From Phyllobacterium chamaecytisi (GTDB lineage: Bacteria > Pseudomonadota > Alphaproteobacteria > Rhizobiales > Rhizobiaceae), in assembly GCF_020164455.1 (NCBI RefSeq), contig NZ_JAIQWW010000012.1, positions 115,370-179,369 on the forward strand: 64,000 bases of DNA, in the 5' to 3' direction. Under the pieces are notes generated by a model that saw only the letters and a list, made by a program, of their open reading frames with translations, had not been told where the DNA came from and did not search any database. Shown in pieces: positions 27,149 to 35,937 of this stretch; the stretch's first letter is position 1, and each line of letters begins with the position of its first letter. A program made the translations under genes and the position numbers.

Positions 27149-27840
27149 ATCCACCTCCCAGCAAGATCCTCCCCCGTATTTAATCAACTGAATTCGCCAA
27201 TAGTGGCGTTCTAGTTTCGTTCTGGAGGTTGAAGAGAGTCAAGAGAACTTAGAGTGGAAAATGCTCGTTCGATATTTTGAAGGCGTCACTGTTGAAGCGG
27301 ATATGTTGGCAAGCACCGGGTTATCAACCCGGTGGGTCACGACATCGGCTACTTGCTTTGGTCCATTCAAATTAGCCTGAGGCAGATGGATCCAGGGGAG
27401 ATGTGACGTTCGCTCTCCACCCTTTGCCATAGGCTCGAGCCTATGGCCGTTGAGCGACGTAGCCGTAGAAGTTGCTGGCACCGAAGAAGATACCCGCTAC
27501 GGAGGCCTTCCGCCCGGGCATCCGTCTTTTGCTCAGTCATGACGCCGGATTGGTGCGAAGCGGACATTAAATGAATGTCCGCAAGTGGTCCGAAGCTGCC
27601 GTTTGGCGATCGTGGCGCGACTGACGGCTTTGCGCCCGCATCTCGGTCATTTCGCCGACCACGTCCACATCCTGCAAGCTGCCATCGTTATTCCCTCGCT
27701 TGAGGCCGCTTTGCGCAAGCGGACTTCCCGATCTGATGCGGATGGGCGACAGGCGCCTAAACGGTGCGAATGCGGAGTGACTTCAGCCAGTAGGCAGGCT
27801 AGGCTCGAATACCATTCTGCCAGCATGAAGAGCACGCCGC
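27149..27840. other. About 690 bp without a supported gene
   Basis: Both strands carry only short open frames without recognisable domains. At 27558-27589 there is a short inverted repeat GCGGACATT...AATGTCCGC, and the 17-mer shared with 24574 starts at 27572. Decayed coding sequence is possible, but I cannot identify it. Confidence 0.5.
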
Positions 27841-28191
27841 ATGCCCCGCTTTCTCGCCGTCTACACCATGAAGCCCGAAGACCTCGCCCGCTTTCGCAGC
27901 CTGCCCAAGCCAGAGCAGGACGCGATCGACACCGTCGGGTTCAAGCAGTGGGTGGACTGGGAGGCGAGGAACGCCGCATCGTTACCCGATCGTGGCGGCA
28001 TGGTCGGCAAGACGACGCGCGTGACAAAGGACGGCATCGCCGGCGCCGTGAATCCCTTCTGCGGCTACATCGTCGTTGAGGCCGAGACCATCGAGGCCGC
28101 CGCCCGTCTCTTTGAAAACCACCCGCATTTTTCTGTCTTTCCAGGAGACGGCGTGGACATCATGCCCTTCCTCACCGAACCCGCTTCCTAG
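27841..28191 (+). CDS. YciI-like domain protein
   Basis: A 116-residue small alpha/beta protein resembling the YCII family: an N-terminal beta strand MPRFLAVYTM, a helix with SLPKPEQDA, and the core strand GYIVVEAETIEAAARLFENHP, which is very typical. The family has a ferredoxin-like fold and is often attached to ECF sigma factors or oxidoreductases, but no sigma factor is seen here. Function unknown. Confidence 0.75.
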   Translation: MPRFLAVYTMKPEDLARFRSLPKPEQDAIDTVGFKQWVDWEARNAASLPDRGGMVGKTTRVTKDGIAGAVNPFCGYIVVEAETIEAAARLFENHPHFSVFPGDGVDIMPFLTEPAS

Positions 28192-28623
28192 CCCTTCGCC
28201 TGAGTCGCCGACCTCCGCTTCGCGCCGTCATAATTGTCATCGAGCCACCGATCTCTGGTACTGCAAGCGGACATGACCAGTACAACGCGCGTCCCAGTTG
28301 CGCCGATAACGGTCGTGCGGCCGAGCTTGGGGCGCACCGACGAGCGGTGTCGAAGTCGCTGGTGGTGTTTCGCTAATTATTGGGCACGGAACCCGCGGCT
28401 TCCGTCGATTGACTTGGCCGCGGCGCGATTCGTCATCGCGTCCCTGCTCCGGATTGATTGGGCGCCTGAGGGATGGAGAGACCCGTAAATCCTTGATCGA
28501 CTGGGTAATTCATGTCTCTATTCAGCCTTCGATCGGGTGAGGCATGCTGCGGGGCCTCAAGCATTAGGGCGGCCTGCCACGCAGGTGCAGGGCTGGGCAA
28601 CAGCAGAAGGTGGAACGGGCACT
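28192..28623. other. About 430 bp without a supported gene
   Basis: No domain is recognised in any frame. The stretch ends with the ribosome-binding region of the glucose-6-phosphate dehydrogenase gene (AAGGTGG at about 28607-28613). Confidence 0.4.
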
Positions 28624-30081
28624 GTGCAAAAGAATTTCACTCGGGTCGGACCCGGCTATCCGCAGGTCGTCGTCCTCTTCGGTGCAACGGGCGATCTCTC
28701 CCGACGCAAGCTGCTGCCGGGCCTTTTCCATCTCATTAAGGCTGGCTTTATCCCCGGGTGCCGCATCGTCGGTGTCTCGCTTGATGAGATCGATGCCGAC
28801 GGTTTCCGCGCCATCGCACGCGAGTCGCTCAGCAAGTTCCTGACCCGCAAATTCACCGAGACCGAATGGGAAGATTTCTCCTCATCGCTTGACTATGTCT
28901 CGCTTTCTGCCGGCGCGGACTTGCTGAAGGAAGCGGTGAACAGGGCAGAGGAGGCGCTTGGACCGGAAACGCGGCGCGTGCATTATCTCTCCGTGCCGCC
29001 GAGGGCGGCGCTTCCGGCCGTGCAGCTCCTTGCTGAGGCGAAACTCGTTGAGGGTTGCCGCATCATTATGGAAAAGCCGTTCGGCACGGACCTTGTCAGT
29101 GCGATGGAACTGAACAAGAGACTGCACGAGGTTTTCCACGAAAAGCAGATTTTCCGTATCGACCACTTCCTCGGCAAGGAACCGGCGCAGAACATCCTCG
29201 CTTTCCGCTTCGCCAACGGACTTTTCGAGCCAATCTGGAACCGCAACTTCATAAACCATGTGCAGATCGACGTTCCGGAGACGCTGGGGCTTTCCACTCG
29301 CGCGGCCTTCTACGAGACGACGGGCGCCTATCGCGACATGGTGGTGACTCACCTCTTTCAGATCCTAGCCTTTATGGCGATGGAGCCGCCCACGGCCTTG
29401 GAGCCGGCGCCGATCTCGGAGGAAAAGAACAAAGTGTTCCGGTCCATGCTGCCGATTGAGCCACGCAATGTTGTGCGCGGCCAATACATCGGCTACCGCA
29501 AGGAGCCGGGAGTTGATCCGGAGAGCGACACCGATACGTTCATCGCCCTCAAATGTGCCATCGACAATTGGCGCTGGGCGGGCGTGCCCTTCTTCCTGCG
29601 CACGGGAAAACGTCTTGCGGAGGGCCAGCGCATCATCTCGATCGCCTTCCGAGAGCCACCCAAATCGATGTTCCCGGCCGGCTCGGGCGTTGGGGCGCAA
29701 GGGCCGGACCACCTCACGTTCGACCTTGCGGATGCCTCAAAGGTCTCGCTGTCCTTCTATGGCAAGCGACCCGGCCCAGGCTTCAGGCTCGACAAGCTGT
29801 CGTTGCAGTTCGCAATGAGCGAAACCGGTCTGATCGGCGAAGTGCTCGAGGCCTACGAGCGGTTAATCCTCGACGCCATGCGTGGCGATCACACGCTGTT
29901 TACCACCGCCGAGGGTATAGAGCGGCTTTGGGAGATCTCGCAACCCCTCTTGGAAAACCCGCCGCCGGTGCGCCTCTATGATCAGGGCGGCTGGGGGCCG
30001 AAATCGATCCACCAGCTCATCGCGCCTCATGCCTGGCGCCTGCCCTTCGAGCGGGCTTGGCGAGATTCGGCGAAGGAGTAA
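28624..30081 (+). CDS. zwf: Glucose-6-phosphate 1-dehydrogenase
   Basis: A 485-residue enzyme oxidising glucose 6-phosphate to 6-phosphogluconolactone with NADP+, starting the pentose-phosphate or Entner-Doudoroff routes. I chose the GTG at 28624, which has AAGGTGG upstream and gives family length; a GTG at 28537 would add 29 unlikely residues. Visible are the cofactor loop FGATGDLSRRK, EKPFGTD, and the active-site RIDHFLGKE. It stands alone: the pgl and edd partners of the usual rhizobial operon are absent, so this may be a second, accessory copy. Confidence 0.92.
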   Translation: MQKNFTRVGPGYPQVVVLFGATGDLSRRKLLPGLFHLIKAGFIPGCRIVGVSLDEIDADGFRAIARESLSKFLTRKFTETEWEDFSSSLDYVSLSAGADLLKEAVNRAEEALGPETRRVHYLSVPPRAALPAVQLLAEAKLVEGCRIIMEKPFGTDLVSAMELNKRLHEVFHEKQIFRIDHFLGKEPAQNILAFRFANGLFEPIWNRNFINHVQIDVPETLGLSTRAAFYETTGAYRDMVVTHLFQILAFMAMEPPTALEPAPISEEKNKVFRSMLPIEPRNVVRGQYIGYRKEPGVDPESDTDTFIALKCAIDNWRWAGVPFFLRTGKRLAEGQRIISIAFREPPKSMFPAGSGVGAQGPDHLTFDLADASKVSLSFYGKRPGPGFRLDKLSLQFAMSETGLIGEVLEAYERLILDAMRGDHTLFTTAEGIERLWEISQPLLENPPPVRLYDQGGWGPKSIHQLIAPHAWRLPFERAWRDSAKE

Positions 30082-30318
30082 TCGGCGGACTTGTAAACAT
30101 TTCCAGGCGACAAGAATGTCATGGAACTATTCACATAGTCTCAAGGCTGCTGGACGTAGCAATTGGCTCCGAAGCTTGATGAGAGGCTTCAGGATGATGG
30201 CTCTAGAGCAACATAAGATCGATTACGTTGCCCAGATCTTGGGAACCGTTCACACAACGTTTTTGATATTCGCGTCGGAAATCGCATAATGGGCCAGAGC
30301 CAGCTGCATTTCAATTAT

Positions 30319-30800
30319 TCACCAGTTGGCTTCTTGACCAAGCAATGGCGAAATTGTCAGGCGTTTTTGGATGGGAGCGCTTTGACCAGCGACGTGCTGC
30401 GCCCAGCGTGCCAACAGTTCGCGCCGGCGCTCTATGAAATCCGTGCGTCGATAAGCCCGCTCGACAGATCCACCGACGGTATAGCCGAGCACCGTCTCGG
30501 CTATTTCGTATGGTGCGTCTGTTCCTTCCGCTATCCAGTCGCGCAGACTTGACCGAGATCCATGCGGACGTGCTGTCATTTGTGCTCGTTCCATGTATCG
30601 CGCGCCATGGTCGCGTCTGAAATCACACCCTTCTTGACGCTGGGAAAGAGGAACCCTTCACGGGCATGGCGCTTGGTTTCATCAATGACCGCAAGCGCCA
30701 GCGCCCTGCCTTACCGTCGCCTTTCAGCTCGGCCTTTCGACTTTCGAAGGCGTCGAAAGCAATCTCTTTCAGTAGGTGGTGCAGGCGTCCAAAATATGCG
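30319..30800 (-). pseudogene. Broken tyrosine-type site-specific integrase
   Basis: Three reading-frame pieces line up in integrase order on the minus strand. At about 30793-30700 is a core-binding-like piece (FGRLHHLLKEIAFDAF, then LKGDGKAGRW). At about 30705-30600 is a catalytic-domain piece (ALAVIDETKRHAREGFLFPS, KKGVISDATMAR). At 30597-30319 is the C-terminal piece with the R-box (PHGSRSSLRDW, normally HGFRSS), a YTVGGSVERAYRR segment with the candidate nucleophile Tyr, and the ERRRELLARWAQHV tail. A two-base insertion near 30599-30600 shifts the frame, and the middle of the protein, between GRW and ALAV, is missing. The gene cannot be functional. Confidence 0.8.
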
Positions 30801-30840
30801 GATGATTTTCGCACAGCCGCATTCCTGAACGCCTGCTGCT

Positions 30841-31512
30841 TCACTTCTCATAATAAAGAAACAGGTTTGACGAGAAGCATCCAAGGCGGATGCCGGTGTA
30901 ACCAACCTTGCTTCCGGGAGGCGACAACAAACGTAGTCTGGAAGCACTCATCAAGATCAGATTTTCCTCTTTGCTCCAATCTTCTTTCCCAAAGATTGAA
31001 CATGACACAGAGAATGACCAGTTCGTATAATGCACGAAGGGAAACCCCGTGTGATGTTCTACGGGAAAGTATCGATGCGGCACGGTGATGAAAACACGTC
31101 GAGAAACTCTGATTAGTTCGCTGACAAAGAACTGCTGATTCTCTTGATTGCCAACATGCTCCAAAACGGCATTCGCCGTTGCTATGTCAAATTGGTCGTC
31201 CGCAAAAGGCAACGCCTTGTTGGCCGATATCTGTGTATAGGTTATCTCCGGATAGGCCTGTTTCAATTCGCGGCCCTGCCCAAGACCGCATGCGTGAATA
31301 GTAGATTTATGTGGATAGCGCGCCTCGAACCAATTTGCGCCGTCCGTTTGGATGTCGGAGACGCCGACGTCCAATATGCTCTCGGTTTCAATAGGCCTCA
31401 CAAGCGCGGCGAATTCATCGTACATGTTTTCACGAGCCCGCATCATAATTCTGCCTGCCGCCGTTCCGGGACGAGCAACCTCATAATACTGCTGATCAAT
31501 TGTTTCCTGCAT
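30841..31512 (-). CDS. Class I SAM-dependent methyltransferase of the gtr-like module
   Basis: A 223-residue methyltransferase started at ATG 31512, two bases after the gtrA stop; a TTG at 31518 would overlap it. Motif I reads ILDVGVSD, where glycine-rich GCGTG would be usual, so the SAM loop is atypical. The later PFADDQFDIATANAVLEHV is a standard post-motif. The C-terminal HRYFPVEHHTGFPFVHY segment is common in sugar or lipid-linked methyltransferases. Its place as last gene of the module suggests that it methylates the transferred sugar or glycan; this is inference. Confidence 0.8.
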   Translation of the reverse strand: MQETIDQQYYEVARPGTAAGRIMMRARENMYDEFAALVRPIETESILDVGVSDIQTDGANWFEARYPHKSTIHACGLGQGRELKQAYPEITYTQISANKALPFADDQFDIATANAVLEHVGNQENQQFFVSELIRVSRRVFITVPHRYFPVEHHTGFPFVHYTNWSFSVSCSIFGKEDWSKEENLILMSASRLRLLSPPGSKVGYTGIRLGCFSSNLFLYYEK

Positions 31513-31514
31513 GG

Positions 31515-31910
31515 TCAATTCGGTGCTTTTCGGTTGAACACGATTTTGTTCGCGCCCGCGTAGTTGAAGATCATAGCGAGGAGCGCCGCTATCGCGAGGG
31601 CAATGACGGGATAATCGCTTAGTCGGGTAATTGTCACCAGAACACTATAGACAGTGAAGTTTATGATTGCGCCGGTTCCTTGGACGGTGAAATATTTAAA
31701 GAATTCCGCGAAAGAAACCGAGGGATTCGAAGTAAACACGAAAGTGCGGTTGAGCAGCCACGTGGTGACCATTGCCGCGGGGAACGAGGCCAGGCGAGCG
31801 AGGATCACCTCGATGTGAAATATTTCGGTGAGACACAGCAAAATCCCGCCGTCTATCAAAAACCCCACTATTCCAACTAAAAGGAATCCGGTGAGCCGCT
31901 TCAAAGCCAT
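31515..31910 (-). CDS. GtrA family membrane protein
   Basis: A 131-residue protein with four hydrophobic helices, the hallmark of GtrA. GFLLVGIVGFLIDGGILL opens helix 1 and LLNRTFVFTS is the conserved loop. GtrA proteins are proposed to flip undecaprenyl-phosphate-linked sugars across the inner membrane. Its start overlaps the end of the GtrB-like gene by 10 bp, and its stop nearly touches the methyltransferase start. Confidence 0.88.
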   Translation of the reverse strand: MALKRLTGFLLVGIVGFLIDGGILLCLTEIFHIEVILARLASFPAAMVTTWLLNRTFVFTSNPSVSFAEFFKYFTVQGTGAIINFTVYSVLVTITRLSDYPVIALAIAALLAMIFNYAGANKIVFNRKAPN

Positions 31911-32866
31911 AGCCTGGTTCCGGCGGACAGATAGGCAAGGCGCTTGATCTCTCGCCGTGTCTTCGTAACCATGTCCAAGATAAGCGCGGTCGTGAATAAA
32001 AGAGCTGATATGACGATGATGCCTGCACTTAACACTGCGGAGGGCAGGCGTGTGATGGTTCTCGTATCAAGGAACTCGAAAATCACAGGAATACCGGTTG
32101 CCATGCCGATCAGGAGCGCTACCAGGGCAAGGGTCGCAAAGAACGCAAAAGGCTTTTCATCTTTTATTAGCCGGGCAATCAGCATCAGGATCTTGATTCC
32201 GTCTGGTATAGTCCTCAGCTTGGACTCAGAACCTTCCGGTCGAACATCATATACTGTCTGAAGTTCGGCACATGACATGCCCAGCTCCAGAGCATGTACG
32301 GTAAATTCCGTTTCGATTTCAAATCCCTTCGACATCAGGGGAAATGATTTTACAAACCGTCGCGAAAAAACCTTATAGCCCGAGAGCATGTCACGAAACT
32401 GCCGGCCAAAAATGCACCGGACGATGCCGCTCAGTATTACGTTGCCGGTCCGATGGCCTAATCGATAGGCCAGCGCTTCTGGTGCAACGCGTGCGCCGTT
32501 GACGAGGTCCAGTTGGTTGGCAACAAGGGCCTGTATGAGAGCAGGCGCAGCAGACGCGTCATAAGTGTTGTCGCCATCGGCCATAACGTAAATATCGGCA
32601 TCGATATCCGCGAACATTCTCCGGACGACGTGCCCTTTGCCTTGCCGTGGCTCGCGTCTGACAATAGCTCCTGCCGCACTTGCCTCGGCTGAAGTATTAT
32701 CGGTTGAATTATTGTCATAAACGTAAACCCTGGCGTGAGGGAGAGCCTCGATAAACGCTTTTACTACTACCCCAATGGTCGAGCCTTCATTGTAGCAAGG
32801 CAGCAGAACAGCTACCTTGTAGGTCAACAGGCCGGATACCTCGATTGACGTGGCCTGATGGGTCAA
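31901..32866 (-). CDS. GtrB-like glycosyltransferase family 2 (polyprenyl-phosphate sugar synthase)
   Basis: A family 2 glycosyltransferase with KVAVLLPCYNEGSTI, VYDNNSTDNT and the metal-binding ADGDNTYD motif (DXD equivalent), then two C-terminal membrane helices (about the last 80 residues). It would load a sugar onto undecaprenyl phosphate. No ATG exists near the N-terminus. The TTG at 32866 overlaps the upstream stop (TTGA), and a TTG at 32827 with GAGG upstream starts nearer the catalytic domain. Tight overlap with genes on both sides indicates one operon. Confidence 0.85.
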   Translation of the reverse strand: MTHQATSIEVSGLLTYKVAVLLPCYNEGSTIGVVVKAFIEALPHARVYVYDNNSTDNTSAEASAAGAIVRREPRQGKGHVVRRMFADIDADIYVMADGDNTYDASAAPALIQALVANQLDLVNGARVAPEALAYRLGHRTGNVILSGIVRCIFGRQFRDMLSGYKVFSRRFVKSFPLMSKGFEIETEFTVHALELGMSCAELQTVYDVRPEGSESKLRTIPDGIKILMLIARLIKDEKPFAFFATLALVALLIGMATGIPVIFEFLDTRTITRLPSAVLSAGIIVISALLFTTALILDMVTKTRREIKRLAYLSAGTRLWL

Positions 32867-34437
32867 AGTTTTCTCGCTTCGCAGAGTTTCAAATCGGCGG
32901 ATGGCTCGAGGTTTGATCGAATTGGCTTGCAAGTCTCAGGCAAGGATTGCATGCCAAGGCCAGAAAACATCCCGGCTTCATTGCCGCCGGCACGCTCGAT
33001 GGTATAGATGCGGCCATGGTGGTTAGAAATGATCTCCAGTGTCCGCGCATAAAGGCGATATCCGATGCTGCGCCCGGTCACGTAAATTGCTCCGACGAAT
33101 CGAAGCTCACGAGCTTCAAAATATGGCAGTAAGTAGCTCGCTGGTTGTGTTGCCACGACGATGAGGGCACCGTTATCGACCGGTGGAATCTCGATGCCAT
33201 AGTCCTTGTAAGAATATGGCAGTCGACCCCATTGCGGATAGGAGGTGAGCATCTGCGAGGTGACGCACACCAGGATCACCGCGGTGGGTGCTGCAATTCT
33301 GCCAACGCGGATCGGAATTAGAGTGGCGAAGCCCAATACGGTGATAGAAGACCCGATGATCTCAATGGGTATGGCATAGCGAATGATCGAAAACCGCATG
33401 AGCCAGACAACATAACCCAGGACGGCGAAGGCAAGCAGGAAACGGACTCTGGGTGAATGCGACAGGTATTTACGTCCGAACAGAAGGAAGCCCATTGTCG
33501 CAGTTAGAAAAAAAGCAAATCGCGGATCACGAAGTGGCGGTTCTGCAACCATACCGGTTACGGTCGAAAATGCCCAAAAGAATGGATACGCGATCCACAT
33601 GACTAACGTAGTTGGGAAAAATCGTGGGTCACCTTCATTGATAGGCGGATACCAAGAGGATCGGAAGGTTTCGTTGAAGAAGGGAAAAATAGGGTTTTCA
33701 AAACGAGCGAAGGTCAAATATCCCCACCATCCGAATATCAGCGCAAACGCAATTGCCCATCCCGCACAGAATGCTGCGGCCGGAACCAGCCCTCGCCGAA
33801 TGCCAAGTGCAAAAAACAACGCGATCAATCCGGCGGGAGCATAGATAAGGGCCGTCAATTTAAGTGCGGCTGCCGATCCGATCGCAATGCCAGCAAATAA
33901 TGAAGAGCGGGCAACACGTCCGTCGCTTTCTAGAGCGGCAAGAATGAGGAGCGCTCCGAGCATAGTGAGGACCGCCAACTGCATTTCGTTAAACGAAGAA
34001 GAAATTTGTGAAATAGAAGCAACACCCGATAGGCACAAAAATGTTGCCATAACGGTATAGAATATCCTTCCCGCGCTTCCTTCTTTTCTTAATAATGATA
34101 CCGTCGAAAACAGCACAACGTTAAATCTAAATGTCACATACATCAAAATACCGTAGTAAAATGACTGGATTATCGTAGTTGTCCGAAGGCTAAAATTTTT
34201 AACCATCAAATAAAATGGAAGATCGATGATAGGGCTGAACATAGCCTGGACACCCGTTGGCATCAAATCTGAGTCATATCTCCAATCGGCTAACGCAAAT
34301 CCAGCATACAAGTGGTAGTTGAGAAGATCCCAATTTGCATCATGCCCCATTGTTACAGCTATGCTTGCAGCAATGACCATGCAAAATACAAATATCGCTA
34401 CCTCCCTGGTCACAGGAAATGAAATCGGGATCCGCAA
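32863..34437 (-). CDS. Polytopic membrane protein, probable GT-C glycosyltransferase (gtrC-like)
   Basis: A protein of up to 524 residues with about ten to twelve hydrophobic helices and a short soluble C-terminus. After helix 1 comes the loop HDANWDLLNYHLYAGFAL; acidic residues in this first periplasmic loop fit GT-C enzymes, which use lipid-linked sugar donors. The start is uncertain: TTG at 34437 or ATG at 34380. It is the first gene of the module and would be the specific transferase that decorates a surface glycan. Base composition is visibly more AT-rich than in neighbouring core genes. The family is not firmly recognised. Confidence 0.7.
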   Translation of the reverse strand: MRIPISFPVTREVAIFVFCMVIAASIAVTMGHDANWDLLNYHLYAGFALADWRYDSDLMPTGVQAMFSPIIDLPFYLMVKNFSLRTTTIIQSFYYGILMYVTFRFNVVLFSTVSLLRKEGSAGRIFYTVMATFLCLSGVASISQISSSFNEMQLAVLTMLGALLILAALESDGRVARSSLFAGIAIGSAAALKLTALIYAPAGLIALFFALGIRRGLVPAAAFCAGWAIAFALIFGWWGYLTFARFENPIFPFFNETFRSSWYPPINEGDPRFFPTTLVMWIAYPFFWAFSTVTGMVAEPPLRDPRFAFFLTATMGFLLFGRKYLSHSPRVRFLLAFAVLGYVVWLMRFSIIRYAIPIEIIGSSITVLGFATLIPIRVGRIAAPTAVILVCVTSQMLTSYPQWGRLPYSYKDYGIEIPPVDNGALIVVATQPASYLLPYFEARELRFVGAIYVTGRSIGYRLYARTLEIISNHHGRIYTIERAGGNEAGMFSGLGMQSLPETCKPIRSNLEPSADLKLCEARKL

Positions 34438-34653
34438 AATAATAAACCCTGGAAAATTCCGGTGATAAAATCACCTTGAAATGAAATAAAGCAATGGCAC
34501 AAATATTTATAGCGTCTTTATACTTCGTTGCTTCGTGCTGCCCCCTATAAGGCGCGGCACGCGAGAAAATGCAAAAAAGCTTCTTACTCGTTACACAAAA
34601 ACATAAAGGATGAAAAGCTAGACTTTAGTCGGACACCTTTGACGGCGACGCAT

Positions 34654-35937
34654 CTACTTCCGGCCGGTCAAGTTCCGCAGGCGCTCGCGGACCAGACGCG
34701 CGATATTCTGCGTGCGCCGGTAAAGGTGAAGCTGTGAAGCCGCCTGCCGTGCTGCGCGGTCGGCGGCGGGTGTCAGCCCGATCACCAGCGTGCCGACGGG
34801 TTCACGCTCCATGAACAGGCGCGATGCGACAGGATGGTCCGGTACGGCACAGGAATCCGTCCGGTCGATGTTGGGATCGTCCAGGTGGTTTTTCAGCATC
34901 TCGATCATCAGGAGAACGCCGGGCGAATAGGCCGCGAGGCTTTCGTCATAGGCGGTTTTCCATGTCCACGCTTCGCCAGCTTCGACAAAGACTACGAGGA
35001 CGGCGATGGTCTTGCCGTCAAGTTCGAGTGTGTGGATGCGGGCGAGATCGCGGGTCGCGAGGTTGTTGACCGCCTCGCGGGCAAAGGCAGCACGGAAACG
35101 GTCGACCGCCATGGCGGAACCGCGCTGGCCTTTCCAGCCGCTGGCTTCGAGCACGAGGAAATCCTCCAGCCGCACGCGGATATCTTCTTCGCTGCGGCTG
35201 ACGGTATAGGTCAGCTTGCCCTTGTCGGCGAGGCGGCGCCATAGCCGGCGATATTCCTTGGCGTGCTTGGCACCAATGGCATCACGCAGGTACTCTTCGC
35301 CTTCCTTGGCGCTTTCAAGGAAGGGCCGCTCGACCTGATTGACGGTCACCATCGTAAGATTGCGGTCCAGCGCGATGGAACGGATCAGCTGTGCCGCGGT
35401 GCGGTTCAGCAGTATGTCCGGCAGCACCAGAATTTCCGGGAATTTGAGGTGCTTGCGCCCCAGCATGTCGAACAGGTCATTAAGCACCCCGACCGGATCG
35501 TCGCGGTCGATCAGCGGCGTGCCCTGTGGCCCGAAGGGCGTGGCCCAGGCGCGGATGATGGAAGCCGTCACATTGAAACCCGGCCGCTCGATCGTATAGG
35601 GCATGAGGAAGCGCAAACGGCTCTTCACATCGTTCTCGTCGCGCATGACCATGAAGCGAACCTGCCGGTCGTCGAGGCGTGGCATGGCGGGGGCGAGGAA
35701 ACGCGGATTGAAGAAGATGTTTGGCTCGACCGTACGATACGTCAGATATTCAAGCTCATCGAGGAGTTCGAAACCGGCGGAGGCCGAATAGACGGAAAGC
35801 TTGCGCGGAACGGCGCGCGTGCCGAGGGTCTCCTCGAGCTGCTTAGTCGCCTCGTGCGACTCGAAGCCCGAGAGCTGGGAGAGGATCTGCGAGGACGGGC
35901 CTCCGGCAAGTTCTTCGAGAAGCGGTATGGCTGCCAT
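34654..35937 (-). CDS. CelD/BcsL-like GNAT-type acetyltransferase
   Basis: A 427-residue protein with the double GNAT (acetyltransferase_6/BioF2-like) architecture, recognised from FFNPRFLAP, KEYRRLWRRLADKGKL, VLEASGWKGQRGSAM and the YDESLAAYSPGVLLMIEML acyl-CoA-binding segment. Members act in cellulose or exopolysaccharide biosynthesis, or in femAB-like peptidyl transfer. Its start codon overlaps the flippase stop by one base (TGATG), so the two proteins are made together. This suggests acylation of a polysaccharide or lipid-linked glycan exported by the flippase. Confidence 0.82.
   Translation of the reverse strand: MAAIPLLEELAGGPSSQILSQLSGFESHEATKQLEETLGTRAVPRKLSVYSASAGFELLDELEYLTYRTVEPNIFFNPRFLAPAMPRLDDRQVRFMVMRDENDVKSRLRFLMPYTIERPGFNVTASIIRAWATPFGPQGTPLIDRDDPVGVLNDLFDMLGRKHLKFPEILVLPDILLNRTAAQLIRSIALDRNLTMVTVNQVERPFLESAKEGEEYLRDAIGAKHAKEYRRLWRRLADKGKLTYTVSRSEEDIRVRLEDFLVLEASGWKGQRGSAMAVDRFRAAFAREAVNNLATRDLARIHTLELDGKTIAVLVVFVEAGEAWTWKTAYDESLAAYSPGVLLMIEMLKNHLDDPNIDRTDSCAVPDHPVASRLFMEREPVGTLVIGLTPAADRAARQAASQLHLYRRTQNIARLVRERLRNLTGRK

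Noticed and set aside
19110..30900. Direct repeat of the tRNA-Leu 3' end as a right attachment site
   Set aside because: I looked for GGTTCGATTCC and GGCAGGGGGC near the integrase relic and in the gaps and saw no copy, so an attachment site is not claimed.
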